Shown here in pieces: positions 1 through 9,520 of a stretch of DNA of 64,000 bases. Origin of the DNA: Streptomyces sp. SCUT-3. GTDB lineage: Bacteria > Actinomycetota > Actinomycetes > Streptomycetales > Streptomycetaceae. A program made the position numbers and the translations under genes. Position 1 is the stretch's first letter. Every line of letters begins with the position of its first letter. The notes below the pieces were generated by a model. It did not search any database and was not told where the DNA came from. It saw only the letters and a program-made list of their open reading frames with translations. The DNA is taken from positions 1,530,001 to 1,594,000 of the forward strand of contig NZ_CP046907.1 of assembly GCF_014083985.1 (NCBI RefSeq). The letters are read 5' to 3'.

Positions 1-495
1 CGCGGGGGTGCGGATCGCCACCGCGAGGGCGTCGGGGATGGAGTGGTTGACCGCCACGAACTCGCAGTCGAACGGGCCGATGCGTTCGCGGTCCCCCTCC
101 TTCACCTCGAGGGTGTAGGGGCGGATGCGGTGCTCGACGAGCTTGGCCTCGACGAGGGCCAGGGTGAGCTTGGACCCGATGAGCGGGATGTCGGGCTTCT
201 CGCGGAGCAGGTAGGGCACGGCGCCGATGTGGTCCTCGTGGCCGTGCGTGAGGACGATCCCCTCGACGCTGTCGAGGCGGTCCCTGATCGAGCTGAAGTC
301 GGGGAGGATCAGGTCGACCCCGGGCTGCTCCTCCTCGGGGAAGAGCACTCCGCAGTCGACGATCAGCAGCCGGCCGTCGAACTCGAAGACCGTCATGTTG
401 CGGCCGATCTCGCCGAGGCCGCCGAGCGGGGTGATGCGCAGGCCGCCCTCGGGGAGTTCCGGCGGCGGGCCGAGTTCAGGGTGCGGATGGCTCAA
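1..495 (-). CDS. rnj: Ribonuclease J, N-terminal part (gene runs off the window)
   Basis: Metallo-beta-lactamase/beta-CASP ribonuclease that processes and degrades mRNA and rRNA in the cytoplasm. Only the first 165 codons are here. The protein opens with the GGLGEIGRNM block and then carries the zinc-binding motif THGHEDH (about residue 80), both standard for RNase J. The start chosen is a TTG with a GAGGAG ribosome-binding site six bases upstream; it gives the SHPHPELG N-terminus I recall from Streptomyces RNase J. It lies upstream of no other gene on its strand except dapA, 108 bp away, so dapA and rnj may be cotranscribed. The C-terminal beta-CASP and tail domains are not visible. Confidence 0.93.
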   Translation of the reverse strand, partial: MSHPHPELGPPPELPEGGLRITPLGGLGEIGRNMTVFEFDGRLLIVDCGVLFPEEEQPGVDLILPDFSSIRDRLDSVEGIVLTHGHEDHIGAVPYLLREKPDIPLIGSKLTLALVEAKLVEHRIRPYTLEVKEGDRERIGPFDCEFVAVNHSIPDALAVAIRTPA

Positions 496-603
496 AGTGT
501 CTCCTCACCACACGCGCCACGTGCCCGGCCGGACACATGGCGCGTGTGACATCGTGCGGTGCTTCTTCTTCGTCGTGCGATGTTCAGTTGTCGAGCCTGT
601 TGT

Positions 604-1503
604 TCACAGCTGTACCCCGCCGGCCGTGAGATCCCTCTTCAGCTGTTCGGTCTCCTCCTCGCCCATGCCCACCATCGGCAGACGCAGCGGTCCGCCGGGC
701 AGGCCCTGGAGCGCGAGCGCAGCCTTCGTGGTGATGACGCCCTGGGTGCGGAACATGCCGGTGTAGACAGGCAGGAGGCGCTGGTGGATCTCGGTGGCCT
801 TCGCGACGTCCCCCGCCAGGTACGCCTCGACCAGCGAGCGCAGTTCGGGCGAGACGACGTGGCCGACGACGGAGACAAAACCCACGGCGCCGACGGACAG
901 CAGCGGCAGGTTGAGCATGTCGTCGCCGGAGTACCAGGCGAGGTCGCTGCGGGCGATCACCCAGCTCGCGCGGCCGAGGTCGCCCTTGGCGTCCTTGTTG
1001 GCGACGATCCGGGGGTGCTCGGAGAGCCGGACGAGGGTGTCGGTCTGGATCGGCACACCGCTGCGGCCGGGGATGTCGTAGAGCATCACGGGCAGGGCGG
1101 TGGCGTCCGCGACGGCGGTGAAGTGCTGGTACAGCCCTTCCTGCGGCGGCTTGCTGTAGTAGGGCGTGACGACGAGCAGCCCGTGCGCGCCGGCCTGCTC
1201 GGCCCGGCGGGCGAGTTCGACGCTGTGCCGGGTGTCGTTGGTGCCGACGCCCGCGACGACGTGGGCGCGGTCCCCGACCGCCTCCACCACGGCCCTGACG
1301 AGCTGCTCTTTCTCCACATCGCTGGTGGTGGGCGATTCACCGGTGGTGCCGTTGACGACGAGGCCGTCGTTCCCTGCTTCCACCAGGTGGGCGGCGAGGC
1401 GCTGCGCGCCGTCGAGATCGAGTGCGCCGTCGGCGGTGAACGGCGTGACCATCGCGGTCAGGACCCGGCCGAACGGGGTCTGCGGTGTGGACGTCGGAGC
1501 CAT
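604..1503 (-). CDS. dapA: 4-hydroxy-tetrahydrodipicolinate synthase
   Basis: Condenses pyruvate with aspartate semialdehyde, the first committed step of diaminopimelate/lysine synthesis. The 299-residue TIM-barrel protein has the substrate-binding GTTGES loop, the catalytic tyrosine in MLYDIPGRSG and the Schiff-base lysine in IVANKDAKGD, so it looks fully active. The ATG at 1503 (MAPTSTPQTPFG) matches the N-terminus of Streptomyces homologues as I recall them; an in-frame GTG nine bases upstream is the alternative. It shares a strand with thyX upstream and rnj downstream. Another pathway gene, dapB, lies 2.7 kb away in the same direction but is separated by other genes. Confidence 0.95.
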   Translation of the reverse strand: MAPTSTPQTPFGRVLTAMVTPFTADGALDLDGAQRLAAHLVEAGNDGLVVNGTTGESPTTSDVEKEQLVRAVVEAVGDRAHVVAGVGTNDTRHSVELARRAEQAGAHGLLVVTPYYSKPPQEGLYQHFTAVADATALPVMLYDIPGRSGVPIQTDTLVRLSEHPRIVANKDAKGDLGRASWVIARSDLAWYSGDDMLNLPLLSVGAVGFVSVVGHVVSPELRSLVEAYLAGDVAKATEIHQRLLPVYTGMFRTQGVITTKAALALQGLPGGPLRLPMVGMGEEETEQLKRDLTAGGVQL

Positions 1504-1722
1504 GGGTCCCACGCTACTCGCAGCACCGCCCGCCGTGCCTCATCGGGGAGTACGAAGATGCGGGAGCGGTGCGGCGGAGCGGCGGTTACGAGGACCCCGG
1601 TACTGCCTGCTCGGGGGTCCAGGCAGTACCGGAATCCGTTCCTGCAGCCTAGGCCAGGTTCACATAGGCCCGCAATTCAGACACCGCGGCGTTGCGGTGA
1701 CGGGCCCACGGGGGCCCGGAAC

Positions 1723-1777
1723 GGCTCCGGGCGCCCGCTCCGGGTGCCCGATCCGGCCGGGCGAGGCGCCCGGAGCC
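1723..1777 (-). terminator. Inverted repeat downstream of thyX
   Basis: Perfect 13-bp arms (1723-1735 and 1765-1777, GGCTCCGGGCGCC and its complement) enclose 29 bases. It begins 12 bp past the thyX stop, so a terminator or processing hairpin is likely. There is no U-tract, as is common in Streptomyces. The rest of the thyX-dapA gap shows nothing else clear. Confidence 0.5.
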
Positions 1778-1788
1778 ACCGGAGGACC

Positions 1789-2535
1789 TCAGGGGGCGAC
1801 GCGGCCGTTGGCGTTGTAGGCCGCGTGGGTGAGCGGCATGAGTCCGGCCCACAGCTGCTCCATCCGCTCCCCGACCATCTCGATCTCCCGCTGCGGGAAG
1901 GAGGGGACGGTGGCCTGCTCGTGCTGGGTGCGCAGGGACAGGAAGTGCATCAGCGAGCGGGCGTTGCAGGTGGCGTACATCGAGGAGAAGAGGCCGACCG
2001 GCAGCACGGCGCGGGCGACCTCGCGGGCGATGCCGGCGGCCAGCATCTCCTGGTAGGTGGCGTACGCCTGCCGGTAGGACTCCTCCATGGCCTTGGCCGC
2101 CAGTTCGTGCTGCTCTGCGGTGCCCTCGACGAACTCGTACTTGCCGGGGCGGCCCTGCTGGACGAGCCTGCGGTCGGCCCCGGGCACGTAGAAGACGGGC
2201 TGCAGCTCGCGGTAGCGGCCGGACTCCTCGTTGTAGGACCAGCCGACCCGGTGGCGCATGAACTCGCGGAAGACGAAGATCGGGGCGCTGACGAAGAAGG
2301 TCATCGAGTTGTGCTCGAACGGGCTGCCGTGGCGGTCCCGCATCAGGTAGTTGATCAGGCCCCTGGAGCGCTCCGGATCCTTGACGAGCTCGTCCAGGGA
2401 CTGCTCGCCGGCGGTCGACACCCGGGCCGCCCAGAGCACGTCGGAGTCCGCGGCGCTGTGCTTGACCAGTTCCACGGTCACGTCGCTGCGGAACCGGGCT
2501 GCGTTCCCGGGCGTCGTGGTGTCGGTGTCGGTCAC
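1789..2535 (-). CDS. thyX: Flavin-dependent thymidylate synthase ThyX
   Basis: Makes dTMP from dUMP using FAD, NADPH and methylenetetrahydrofolate. The 248-residue protein carries the ThyX signature as RHRVGWSYNEESGRY (around residue 90-105), preceded by a FEHN block and followed by the VARAVLPVGLFSSMY and NARSLMHFLSLR substrate-binding stretches. The signature has eight residues between RHR and Ser instead of the usual seven; I believe this is a known variant in Streptomyces-type proteins, not a defect. GTG start with GGAAGG upstream. Transcribed in the same direction as dapA, 277 bp apart. Confidence 0.95.
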   Translation of the reverse strand: MTDTDTTTPGNAARFRSDVTVELVKHSAADSDVLWAARVSTAGEQSLDELVKDPERSRGLINYLMRDRHGSPFEHNSMTFFVSAPIFVFREFMRHRVGWSYNEESGRYRELQPVFYVPGADRRLVQQGRPGKYEFVEGTAEQHELAAKAMEESYRQAYATYQEMLAAGIAREVARAVLPVGLFSSMYATCNARSLMHFLSLRTQHEQATVPSFPQREIEMVGERMEQLWAGLMPLTHAAYNANGRVAP

Positions 2536-2772
2536 CGGCGGTCCTTCCTGGTCGTGCGTACGTCCGCGGGGACGGCGTACGGGGAGTCGGGGGCGGCGCC
2601 CAGCTTAGACGGACCGGGGCGACTGTCGCGTTTGCCGTGTTTGCCGCCGCGGGTTCCGGGCACTGCGCACCTTACGCGGACGTTGACCGCAGGGACCCGG
2701 CGCGGGTGCCCCGTCACGCCGCCCGGGTGCCGTCGCAGGACCCGTGTCTTCCGAACGAGGAGAGTGTTCCCG

Positions 2773-3015
2773 ATGCCCCGCAGGGGAGAGTCCGTCCCCT
2801 TCGCCTTCGTCGCCGAGGCGGAGAGCTTCCGCAGCAACGTCGCCCCGCCTCCCCCGCCGCCGGGGGGGGCCGGACAGCGCCTGAGGACCGCCCTGGGCGC
2901 GCTGGGGGTGGTGGCCGGCCTGGTCGGCGCCCTCGTGCTCGGCGTCCCGGCGCTCGACACCGGGGAGAACGGCGGCACGGCGGGGACGCAGCAGGAGGCT
3001 GCCCGGGGCCGCTGA
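2773..3015 (+). CDS. Small single-pass membrane protein, unknown function
   Basis: An 80-residue protein with an ATG start and a GAGGAG site 11 bases upstream. Its N-terminus is charged and followed by a run of six prolines (about residues 30-35). One strong hydrophobic segment follows (ALGALGVVAGLVGALVLGV), then a short polar Gly/Thr/Gln tail. It sits divergently from thyX and 47 bp before the next plus-strand gene, so the two are probably an operon. I do not recognise a family. The real coding case rests on the ribosome-binding site and codon bias in a short frame. Confidence 0.6.
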   Translation: MPRRGESVPFAFVAEAESFRSNVAPPPPPPGGAGQRLRTALGALGVVAGLVGALVLGVPALDTGENGGTAGTQQEAARGR

Positions 3016-3062
3016 TAGCCTCCCGCACACAGCCGTATCCGGCGTGATCGCGGAAAGCGTTG

Positions 3063-3620
3063 GTGAACGAAACCGTGCCCCTGACGTTCCTGTCCACGGA
3101 CAGCAGCCACCAGAGCCACGCCGCCGAGGAGGTCCTGCCCTACGAGGCGGAGGACCGGTGGCGGCGTCCGTACCGCCCCGGCCCCTGGCGGGTCGCGGGC
3201 TCGGCCCTGCTCCTCATGCTCGCCTCGTACATGCTCTTCGCCGGCATGATCATCGGCCTGGCGGGGGCGCTTCCCGGGGCCGGGCTGTGCCTGCTGCTGG
3301 CCGCCCTGGTGATCGCGGCGGCGGTGCGCCTGGTGCGGGTGGGCATCTGGGTGAACGAGGCGGGGCTGCGGCAGGTGGGCCTGCTGCACTCCGTCACCCT
3401 GCCGTGGTCGCGGGTGGAGTCGGTCCGCACCTCGCAGCAGCCGGTCAAGTGGCTCGGCATGCCCCGCACCGTGCAGGGCCAGGCCGTGGTGGTCACCACG
3501 GCCTCCGGCGAGCGGCTGAGGGCGGTGCTGACCGACCGCAACGCGGACTTCCTCGGCCGCGGCGAGGCCTTCGACATGGCGGCCGACGCGGTGGAGGGCT
3601 GGGCCGAGCAGGGCCGCTGA
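3063..3620 (+). CDS. PH-like domain membrane protein
   Basis: A 185-residue protein with two hydrophobic segments (about residues 45-95: ALLLMLASYMLFAGMIIGLA and a second one), followed by a beta-rich cytoplasmic part. The part reading GIWVNEAGLRQVGLLHSVTLPWSRVESV resembles the PH domains attached to actinobacterial two-TM membrane proteins. GTG at 3063 is preferred over TTG at 3060 because GGAAAG then has normal spacing. It follows the small membrane protein in a probable operon and ends just before a very strong palindrome. Function unknown. Confidence 0.8.
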   Translation: MNETVPLTFLSTDSSHQSHAAEEVLPYEAEDRWRRPYRPGPWRVAGSALLLMLASYMLFAGMIIGLAGALPGAGLCLLLAALVIAAAVRLVRVGIWVNEAGLRQVGLLHSVTLPWSRVESVRTSQQPVKWLGMPRTVQGQAVVVTTASGERLRAVLTDRNADFLGRGEAFDMAADAVEGWAEQGR

Positions 3621-3663
3621 GCCCCGGCCGGCAGCCACCGGCCGTCGTCCGCCTGTCCTGCGG

Positions 3664-3720
3664 GCCCCCGAACCGCCGGCCCGCCCGTGGTGATCACGGG
3701 CGGGCCGGCGGTTCGGGGGC
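3664..3720. terminator. Perfect 26-bp palindromic bidirectional terminator
   Basis: Arms 3664-3689 and 3695-3720 are perfectly complementary around a 5-base loop (GTGAT). It lies between the convergent PH-domain gene (ends 3620) and the minus-strand gene ending at 3782, so it can terminate both. There is no T-tract on either side. Confidence 0.85.
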
Positions 3721-3781
3721 CTGCCGCGTGCTGGGCCCGCAGTGTGCGGGACCGGCGGCGTGCGAGGCTCGCGGACCGGGG

Positions 3782-4234
3782 TCAGCGGCGCACAGGGCGG
3801 CCGTCGTGCAGGGCGATGGCCCGCTGCATGGCCTTGCGGGCGCGCGGGGTGTCGCGCGCGTCGTGGTAGGCGACCGCCAGGCGGAACCAGGCCCTCCAGT
3901 CCTCGGGGGCGGCCTCCGCCTCCGCCCTGCGGCGGGCGAAGGCCTCGTCGGCGGAGTCCCGGTCGATCCTGCCGGACGGGGTGCGCCTGAGGTCGTCGAC
4001 GGGCAGGCCGCCCTCGGCCTCGAGCTCCCGGGCCAGCCGCCCGGCGTCCCGGGCGAAGCCGACGGTCCGCCACAGGAACCACACGCCCAGTGCCGGCAGG
4101 ACCAGCACCGCGACGCCGAAGGTCACCGTGAGCGGCGTCCCCTCGCGGATCAGCAGCCAGCCGCGGCTGCCGACCAGGACGAAGTAGACGACCAGGACCG
4201 CGGCGAGGACGAAGAACGTGATCTTGGCCCGCAC
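3782..4234 (-). CDS. Two-TM protein with C-terminal TPR-like segment
   Basis: A 150-residue protein with two N-terminal transmembrane helices (about residues 5-23 and 35-53). A linker (LDAEGGLP-type region) follows, and then a C-terminal helical stretch, DWRAWFRLAVAYHDARDTPRARKAMQRAI, that resembles one tetratricopeptide unit. It starts with GTG 5 bp after dapB ends, so it is the last gene of a dapB operon. The family is conserved next to dapB in Streptomyces as I recall; its function is unknown. The TPR part suggests protein binding. Confidence 0.85.
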   Translation of the reverse strand: MRAKITFFVLAAVLVVYFVLVGSRGWLLIREGTPLTVTFGVAVLVLPALGVWFLWRTVGFARDAGRLARELEAEGGLPVDDLRRTPSGRIDRDSADEAFARRRAEAEAAPEDWRAWFRLAVAYHDARDTPRARKAMQRAIALHDGRPVRR

Positions 4235-4239
4235 GGCGG

Positions 4240-5064
<825 letters not shown>

Positions 5065-6459
5065 TCAGGCCACGGCGTCGTGCAGCCCGGCGGCCTGCTT
5101 GTCCTTCAGCGCGCCGATCACGGCGAGCGAGGGACGCCTGCCCAGTACATCGCGGGCGACCTCGCGCACGTCGTCCGGGGTGACCTGCGCGTACTTGTCC
5201 AGCATGGCGTCGACGCCCAGCTGCTCGCCCCAGCAGACCTCGCTCTTGCCGATCCGGTTCATCAGCGCGCCGGTGTCCTCCAGGCCGAGCACGGTGGAGC
5301 CGGACAGCTGTCCGACGGCGCGCCGCAGCTCGTCCTCGGGCAGCCCCTTGTCGGCGACCTTGGCCAGCTCCTCCCGGCAGATGCCGAGGACCTCCCCGAC
5401 CCGGGAGGGCTTGCAGCCGGCGTAGACGCCGAACAGGCCGCAGTCGGCGAAGCCGGAGGTGTAGGAGTACACCGAGTAGGCCAGGCCGCGCTTCTCGCGG
5501 ATCTCCTGGAACAGCCGCGAGCTCATCCCGCCGCCGAGGGCCGCGTTGAGGACGGCCAGGGCCCATCGGCGCTCGTCGGTGCGGGAGACGCCGGGCATGC
5601 CGAGGATCAGGTGGGCCTGCTCGGTCCTGCGGGTGAGCACCTCCACCCGTCCGGCGGCGTCCGGGCTGTGCTGCCCGGCCCGGGGGGCGGCGGGCAGGAC
5701 GTCCGGGTCGCGCAGTGCCCCTGCCCCGGCGAACGCCTCCTCCACCTGCCGGACGAGCAGGTCGTGGTCGAGGTTGCCGGCGGCGGCCACGACCAGGTTC
5801 TCGGGGCGGTAGTGGCTGCGGTAGAAGCCGTGGACCGCGTCGCGGGTGAGGCCCTCGACGGTCTCGACGGTGCCCAGGACGGGCCGGCCGAGCGGGGTGT
5901 CGCCCAGGACGGCGGTGGAGAACAGGTCGTGGACCTGGTCGCCGGGGTCGTCCTCGGTCATGGCGATCTCCTCGAGGACCACGCCGCGTTCGGCCTCGAC
6001 GTCCTCGGGGCGGACCAGGGAGCCGGTGAGCATGTCGGAGACGACGTCGACGGCCAGGGGGAGGTCGGCGTCGAGCACCCGCGCGTAGTAGCAGGTGTAC
6101 TCCTTGGCGGTGAAGGCGTTCATCTCGCCGCCGACCGCGTCGACCGCCGCGGAGATCTCGAGTGCGCTGCGCCGCCCGGTGCCCTTGAAGAGCAGGTGCT
6201 CCAGGTAGTGGGTGGCCCCGCCCAGCTCCCGGCTCTCGTCGCGGGAGCCGACGGCCGCCCAGATGCCGAAGGTGGCGGAGCGGACGGTCGGCAGGGTCTC
6301 GGTGACGACGCGCAGGCCGCCGGGCAGGACCGTGCGCCGCACCGTGCCGGCGCCGTCGGTGCCGGGCAGCAGGGTGACGGTGGTGCCCGGTCGTTGCAGC
6401 GGGACGGCCCGCCCCTCGTCGAAGGGGCGGGCCGTCTCGCGCGGAGTGCTCGGGGTCAC
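5065..6459 (-). CDS. M16 family zinc peptidase
   Basis: A 464-residue pitrilysin-family peptidase related to mitochondrial processing peptidase beta. The inverted zinc motif is present as HYLEH, with the downstream zinc-ligand glutamate in [11 protein letters not shown], so the active site looks complete. The M16_C domain contains [23 protein letters not shown] start overlaps the pnp stop codon by four bases (GTGA), so translation is coupled to pnp. The same pnp-peptidase-dapB order is found in other Streptomyces from memory. The substrate is unknown. Confidence 0.93.
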   Translation of the reverse strand: MTPSTPRETARPFDEGRAVPLQRPGTTVTLLPGTDGAGTVRRTVLPGGLRVVTETLPTVRSATFGIWAAVGSRDESRELGGATHYLEHLLFKGTGRRSALEISAAVDAVGGEMNAFTAKEYTCYYARVLDADLPLAVDVVSDMLTGSLVRPEDVEAERGVVLEEIAMTEDDPGDQVHDLFSTAVLGDTPLGRPVLGTVETVEGLTRDAVHGFYRSHYRPENLVVAAAGNLDHDLLVRQVEEAFAGAGALRDPDVLPAAPRAGQHSPDAAGRVEVLTRRTEQAHLILGMPGVSRTDERRWALAVLNAALGGGMSSRLFQEIREKRGLAYSVYSYTSGFADCGLFGVYAGCKPSRVGEVLGICREELAKVADKGLPEDELRRAVGQLSGSTVLGLEDTGALMNRIGKSEVCWGEQLGVDAMLDKYAQVTPDDVREVARDVLGRRPSLAVIGALKDKQAAGLHDAVA

Positions 6460-8681
6460 TTGTCGGAGTCGTCCTTCTCCGTGGTGCCCGCGGCCTCGTC
6501 CTCGCCCTCGACGACCGGGATCAGCGAGAGCTTGCCGCGCTGGTCGATCTCGGCGATCTCGACCTGGACCTTGGCGCCGACCTGGACGACGTCCTCGACG
6601 TTCTCCACCCGCTTGCCGCCGGCGAGCTTGCGCAGCTGCGAGATGTGCAGCAGGCCGTCCTTGCCGGGCATGAGCGAGACGAAGGCGCCGAAGGTCGTGG
6701 TCTTGACGACCGTGCCCAGGTAGCGCTCGCCGACCTCGGGCATCGTCGGGTTGGCGATGCCGTTGATCGTGGCGCGGGCGGCCTCGGCGGCCGGGCCGTC
6801 GGCGGCACCGATGTAGATGGTGCCGTCGTCCTCGATCGTGATGTCGGCGCCGGTGTCCTCCTGGATCTGGTTGATCATCTTGCCCTTGGGGCCGATGACC
6901 TCGCCGATCTTGTCCACCGGGATCTTGATGGTGATGATGCGCGGGGCGTTCGGGCTCATCTCGTCGGGAGCGTCGATCGCCTCGAGCATCACGTCGAGGA
7001 TGTGCAGGCGGGCGTCGCGGGCCTGCTTCAGGGCCGCGGCCAGGACCGAGGCGGGGATGCCGTCGAGCTTGGTGTCCAGCTGCAGGGCGGTGACGAACTG
7101 CTTGGTGCCGGCGACCTTGAAGTCCATGTCGCCGAAGGCGTCCTCGGCCCCGAGGATGTCGGTCAGCGTCACGTAGTGGGTCTCGCCGTCGATCTCCTGG
7201 GAGATCAGGCCCATGGCGATGCCGGCGACGGGGGCCTTGAGCGGCACGCCGGCGTTCAGCAGCGACATGGTGGAGGCGCAGACCGAGCCCATGGAGGTGG
7301 AGCCGTTGGAGCCCAGCGCCTCGGAGACCTGGCGGATCGCGTAGGGGAACTCCTCGCGGGTCGGCAGGACCGGGACGAGGGCCCGCTCGGCCAGGGCGCC
7401 GTGGCCGATCTCGCGGCGCTTGGGGGAGCCGACGCGGCCGGTCTCGCCGGTGGAGTACGGCGGGAAGTTGTAGTTGTGCATGTAGCGCTTGCGGGTCTCG
7501 GGCGAGAGCGTGTCCAGCTGCTGCTCCATGCGGAGCATGTTGAGCGTGGTCACACCCAGGATCTGGGTCTCGCCGCGCTCGAACAGGGCGGAGCCGTGGA
7601 CGCGCGGGATGGCCTCGACCTCGGCGGCCAGGGTGCGGATGTCGGTGACGCCGCGGCCGTCGATGCGGACCTTGTCCTTGATGACGCGCTCGCGGACCAG
7701 CTTCTTGGTCAGCGCGCGGTAGGCGGCGGAGATCTCCTTCTCGCGGCCCTCGAACTGCGGGAGCAGCTTCTCGGCGGCGAGCGCCTTGACGCGGTCCAGC
7801 TCGGCCTCGCGGGCCTGCTTGCCGGCGATGGTCAGCGCGCTCGCGAGCTCGTCGCGCACGGCGGCGGTCAGCGCCTCGAACACGTCGTCCTGGTAGTCCA
7901 GGAAGATCGGGAACTCCGCGGTCGGCTTGGCCGCCTTGGCGGCCAGGTCGGCCTGGGCCCTGCACAGGACCTTGATGAACGGCTTGGCGGCCTCCAGGCC
8001 CGCGGCCACGACCTCCTCGGTCGGCGCCTCGGCGCCGCCCTCGACCAGCTTGATCGTCTTGTCGGTGGCCTCGGCCTCGACCATCATGATCGCCACGTCG
8101 CCGTCCTCGAGGGTGCGGCCGGCGACGACCATGTCGAAGACGGCGTTCTCGAGCTCGGAGTGGGTGGGGAAGGCCACCCACTGGCCGCTGATCAGCGCGA
8201 CGCGCACGCCGCCGATCGGGCCGGAGAACGGCAGGCCGGCCAGCTGGGTCGAGGCGGAGGCGGCGTTGATCGCGACCACGTCGTACAGGTGGTCGGGGTT
8301 GAGCGCCATGATCGTGGCGACGACCTGGATCTCGTTGCGCAGGCCCTTCTTGAAGGACGGGCGCAGCGGGCGGTCGATGAGGCGGCAGGTGAGGATCGCG
8401 TCCTCGGAGGGGCGGCCCTCGCGGCGGAAGAACGAGCCGGGGATGCGGCCGGCCGCGTACATGCGCTCCTCGACGTCCACCGTCAGGGGGAAGAAGTCGA
8501 GCTGGTCCTTGGGGTTCTTGGACGCGGTGGTGGCGGACAGCACCATGGTGTCGTCGTCCAGGTAGGCCACGGCGGAGCCGGCGGCCTGACGGGCCAGGCG
8601 GCCCGTCTCGAAGCGGATCGTGCGGGTGCCGAAGGAACCGTTGTCGATGACGGCCTCGGCGTAGTGGGTCTCGTTCTCCAC
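6456..8681 (-). CDS. pnp: Polynucleotide phosphorylase (guanosine pentaphosphate synthetase I)
   Basis: A 741-residue 3'-5' exoribonuclease and 3'-polymerase of mRNA decay, known in Streptomyces as GPSI. Two RNase PH domains come first: the first has [22 protein letters not shown], and the second contains the phosphate site region with [17 protein letters not shown] domain ([16 protein letters not shown]) and an S1 domain ([24 protein letters not shown]) follow. An acidic tail ends the protein. GTG start with GAGGAG eight to nine bases upstream. It lies downstream of rpsO, the classical rpsO-pnp arrangement, with a hairpin between them. Confidence 0.97.
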   Translation of the reverse strand: MENETHYAEAVIDNGSFGTRTIRFETGRLARQAAGSAVAYLDDDTMVLSATTASKNPKDQLDFFPLTVDVEERMYAAGRIPGSFFRREGRPSEDAILTCRLIDRPLRPSFKKGLRNEIQVVATIMALNPDHLYDVVAINAASASTQLAGLPFSGPIGGVRVALISGQWVAFPTHSELENAVFDMVVAGRTLEDGDVAIMMVEAEATDKTIKLVEGGAEAPTEEVVAAGLEAAKPFIKVLCRAQADLAAKAAKPTAEFPIFLDYQDDVFEALTAAVRDELASALTIAGKQAREAELDRVKALAAEKLLPQFEGREKEISAAYRALTKKLVRERVIKDKVRIDGRGVTDIRTLAAEVEAIPRVHGSALFERGETQILGVTTLNMLRMEQQLDTLSPETRKRYMHNYNFPPYSTGETGRVGSPKRREIGHGALAERALVPVLPTREEFPYAIRQVSEALGSNGSTSMGSVCASTMSLLNAGVPLKAPVAGIAMGLISQEIDGETHYVTLTDILGAEDAFGDMDFKVAGTKQFVTALQLDTKLDGIPASVLAAALKQARDARLHILDVMLEAIDAPDEMSPNAPRIITIKIPVDKIGEVIGPKGKMINQIQEDTGADITIEDDGTIYIGAADGPAAEAARATINGIANPTMPEVGERYLGTVVKTTTFGAFVSLMPGKDGLLHISQLRKLAGGKRVENVEDVVQVGAKVQVEIAEIDQRGKLSLIPVVEGEDEAAGTTEKDDSDK

Positions 8682-8906
8682 CGGGAAAATCTCCTCGTTC
8701 GTGTCCCCGCCGTGCGGGGACCCTCCAGGGGAGCGCCCTGCCGCTGTGCCCGACGTCCCCGGCCGGGCCGGTCTTCGATCGAAGCCTCCGGGGGGCGGGC
8801 GCGCTTCGCGCGGGCCGTCCGGGGGCCACTACCGAGGACCGGCGCCTGTGGCGTCGGTACAGGGGAGCGGACGCTCCTCCTCTTCCGTGCCCTTCGTCTC
8901 GGAACC

Positions 8907-8912
8907 AGAGTA
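8907..8912 (-). promoter_or_regulatory. Possible -10 element for pnp
   Basis: On the minus strand 8912-8907 reads TACTCT, a fair housekeeping -10. No good -35 is present at 17 bp spacing. A small hairpin (8923-8939, GGCCTCG-CCA-CGAGGCC) sits just upstream. A separate pnp promoter in this gap is known in Streptomyces, but the exact site here is inference. Confidence 0.3.
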
Positions 8913-8996
8913 ATTGGCCCGGGGCCTCGCCACGAGGCCAAGATCCGGTCCGGTCCGAAGGGGTGCCGCAACGGCAGTGCCTGCCGGTACGGCGAA

Positions 8997-9027
8997 GGGA
9001 GCGGTCCCCGTCGCGGGAACCGCTCCC
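8997..9027 (-). terminator. rpsO-pnp intergenic hairpin
   Basis: 13-bp arms (8997-9009 and 9015-9027), fully paired in minus-strand RNA if one G-U pair is allowed, with a 5-base loop. It starts 12 bp after the rpsO stop. In Streptomyces the rpsO-pnp intergenic stem-loop is a read-through attenuator and RNase III site; the same role is likely here. The remainder of the 357-bp gap holds the possible pnp promoter and leader. Confidence 0.75.
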
Positions 9028-9038
9028 TCCGTCCCTTG

Positions 9039-9329
9039 CTACCGGGCGCCGCCGGCGGCGCCGCGGCGGATGCCCAGGCGCTCGACCAGCGCGCGGAAGC
9101 GCGTGATGTCCTTCTTGGCCAGGTACTGCAGCAGACGGCGGCGCTGGCCGACGAGCAGCAGCAGACCACGGCGGGAGTGGTGGTCGTGCTTGTGGGTCTT
9201 GAGGTGCTCGGTCAGGTCGGTGATCCGGCGGGTCAGCATCGCGACCTGGACCTCGGGGGAGCCGGTGTCACCCTCCTTGGTGGCGAACTCGGCCATGATC
9301 TGCTTCTTCGTTGCGGCGTCGAGCGACAC
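9039..9329 (-). CDS. rpsO: 30S ribosomal protein S15
   Basis: A 96-residue primary 16S rRNA-binding protein of the small-subunit platform. It contains the family core [14 protein letters not shown] and [16 protein letters not shown]. The GTG at 9329 ([11 protein letters not shown]) is chosen because it has GAGGAG seven to eight bases upstream and gives the standard N-terminus; a longer frame to 9365 has no support. It is the first gene of the rpsO-pnp-peptidase series. TACTGT at 9452-9457 on the minus strand could be its -10 element. Confidence 0.97.
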   Translation of the reverse strand: MSLDAATKKQIMAEFATKEGDTGSPEVQVAMLTRRITDLTEHLKTHKHDHHSRRGLLLLVGQRRRLLQYLAKKDITRFRALVERLGIRRGAAGGAR

Positions 9330-9520
9330 GCGTACTCCTCGGGTTCTCGTGACCTCGTCGGGCACCCCTGGTCTTCTTCACAGGGGACTTGATCGGACCC
9401 GGACGAGGATCCGGCCGTCGCGGGCTGTGGGCACGCAGACGACCGCCACCCACAGTACCAGTCGGGTGACGGCCGTTGTGACGCACGACGCGGCCGGGAG
9501 GGTCGCCCCCGGCCGCGGCG

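Noticed and set aside
9268-9486. Extra small gene upstream of rpsO
   Set aside because: It overlaps the rpsO start in another frame and has no ribosome-binding site or recognisable product.
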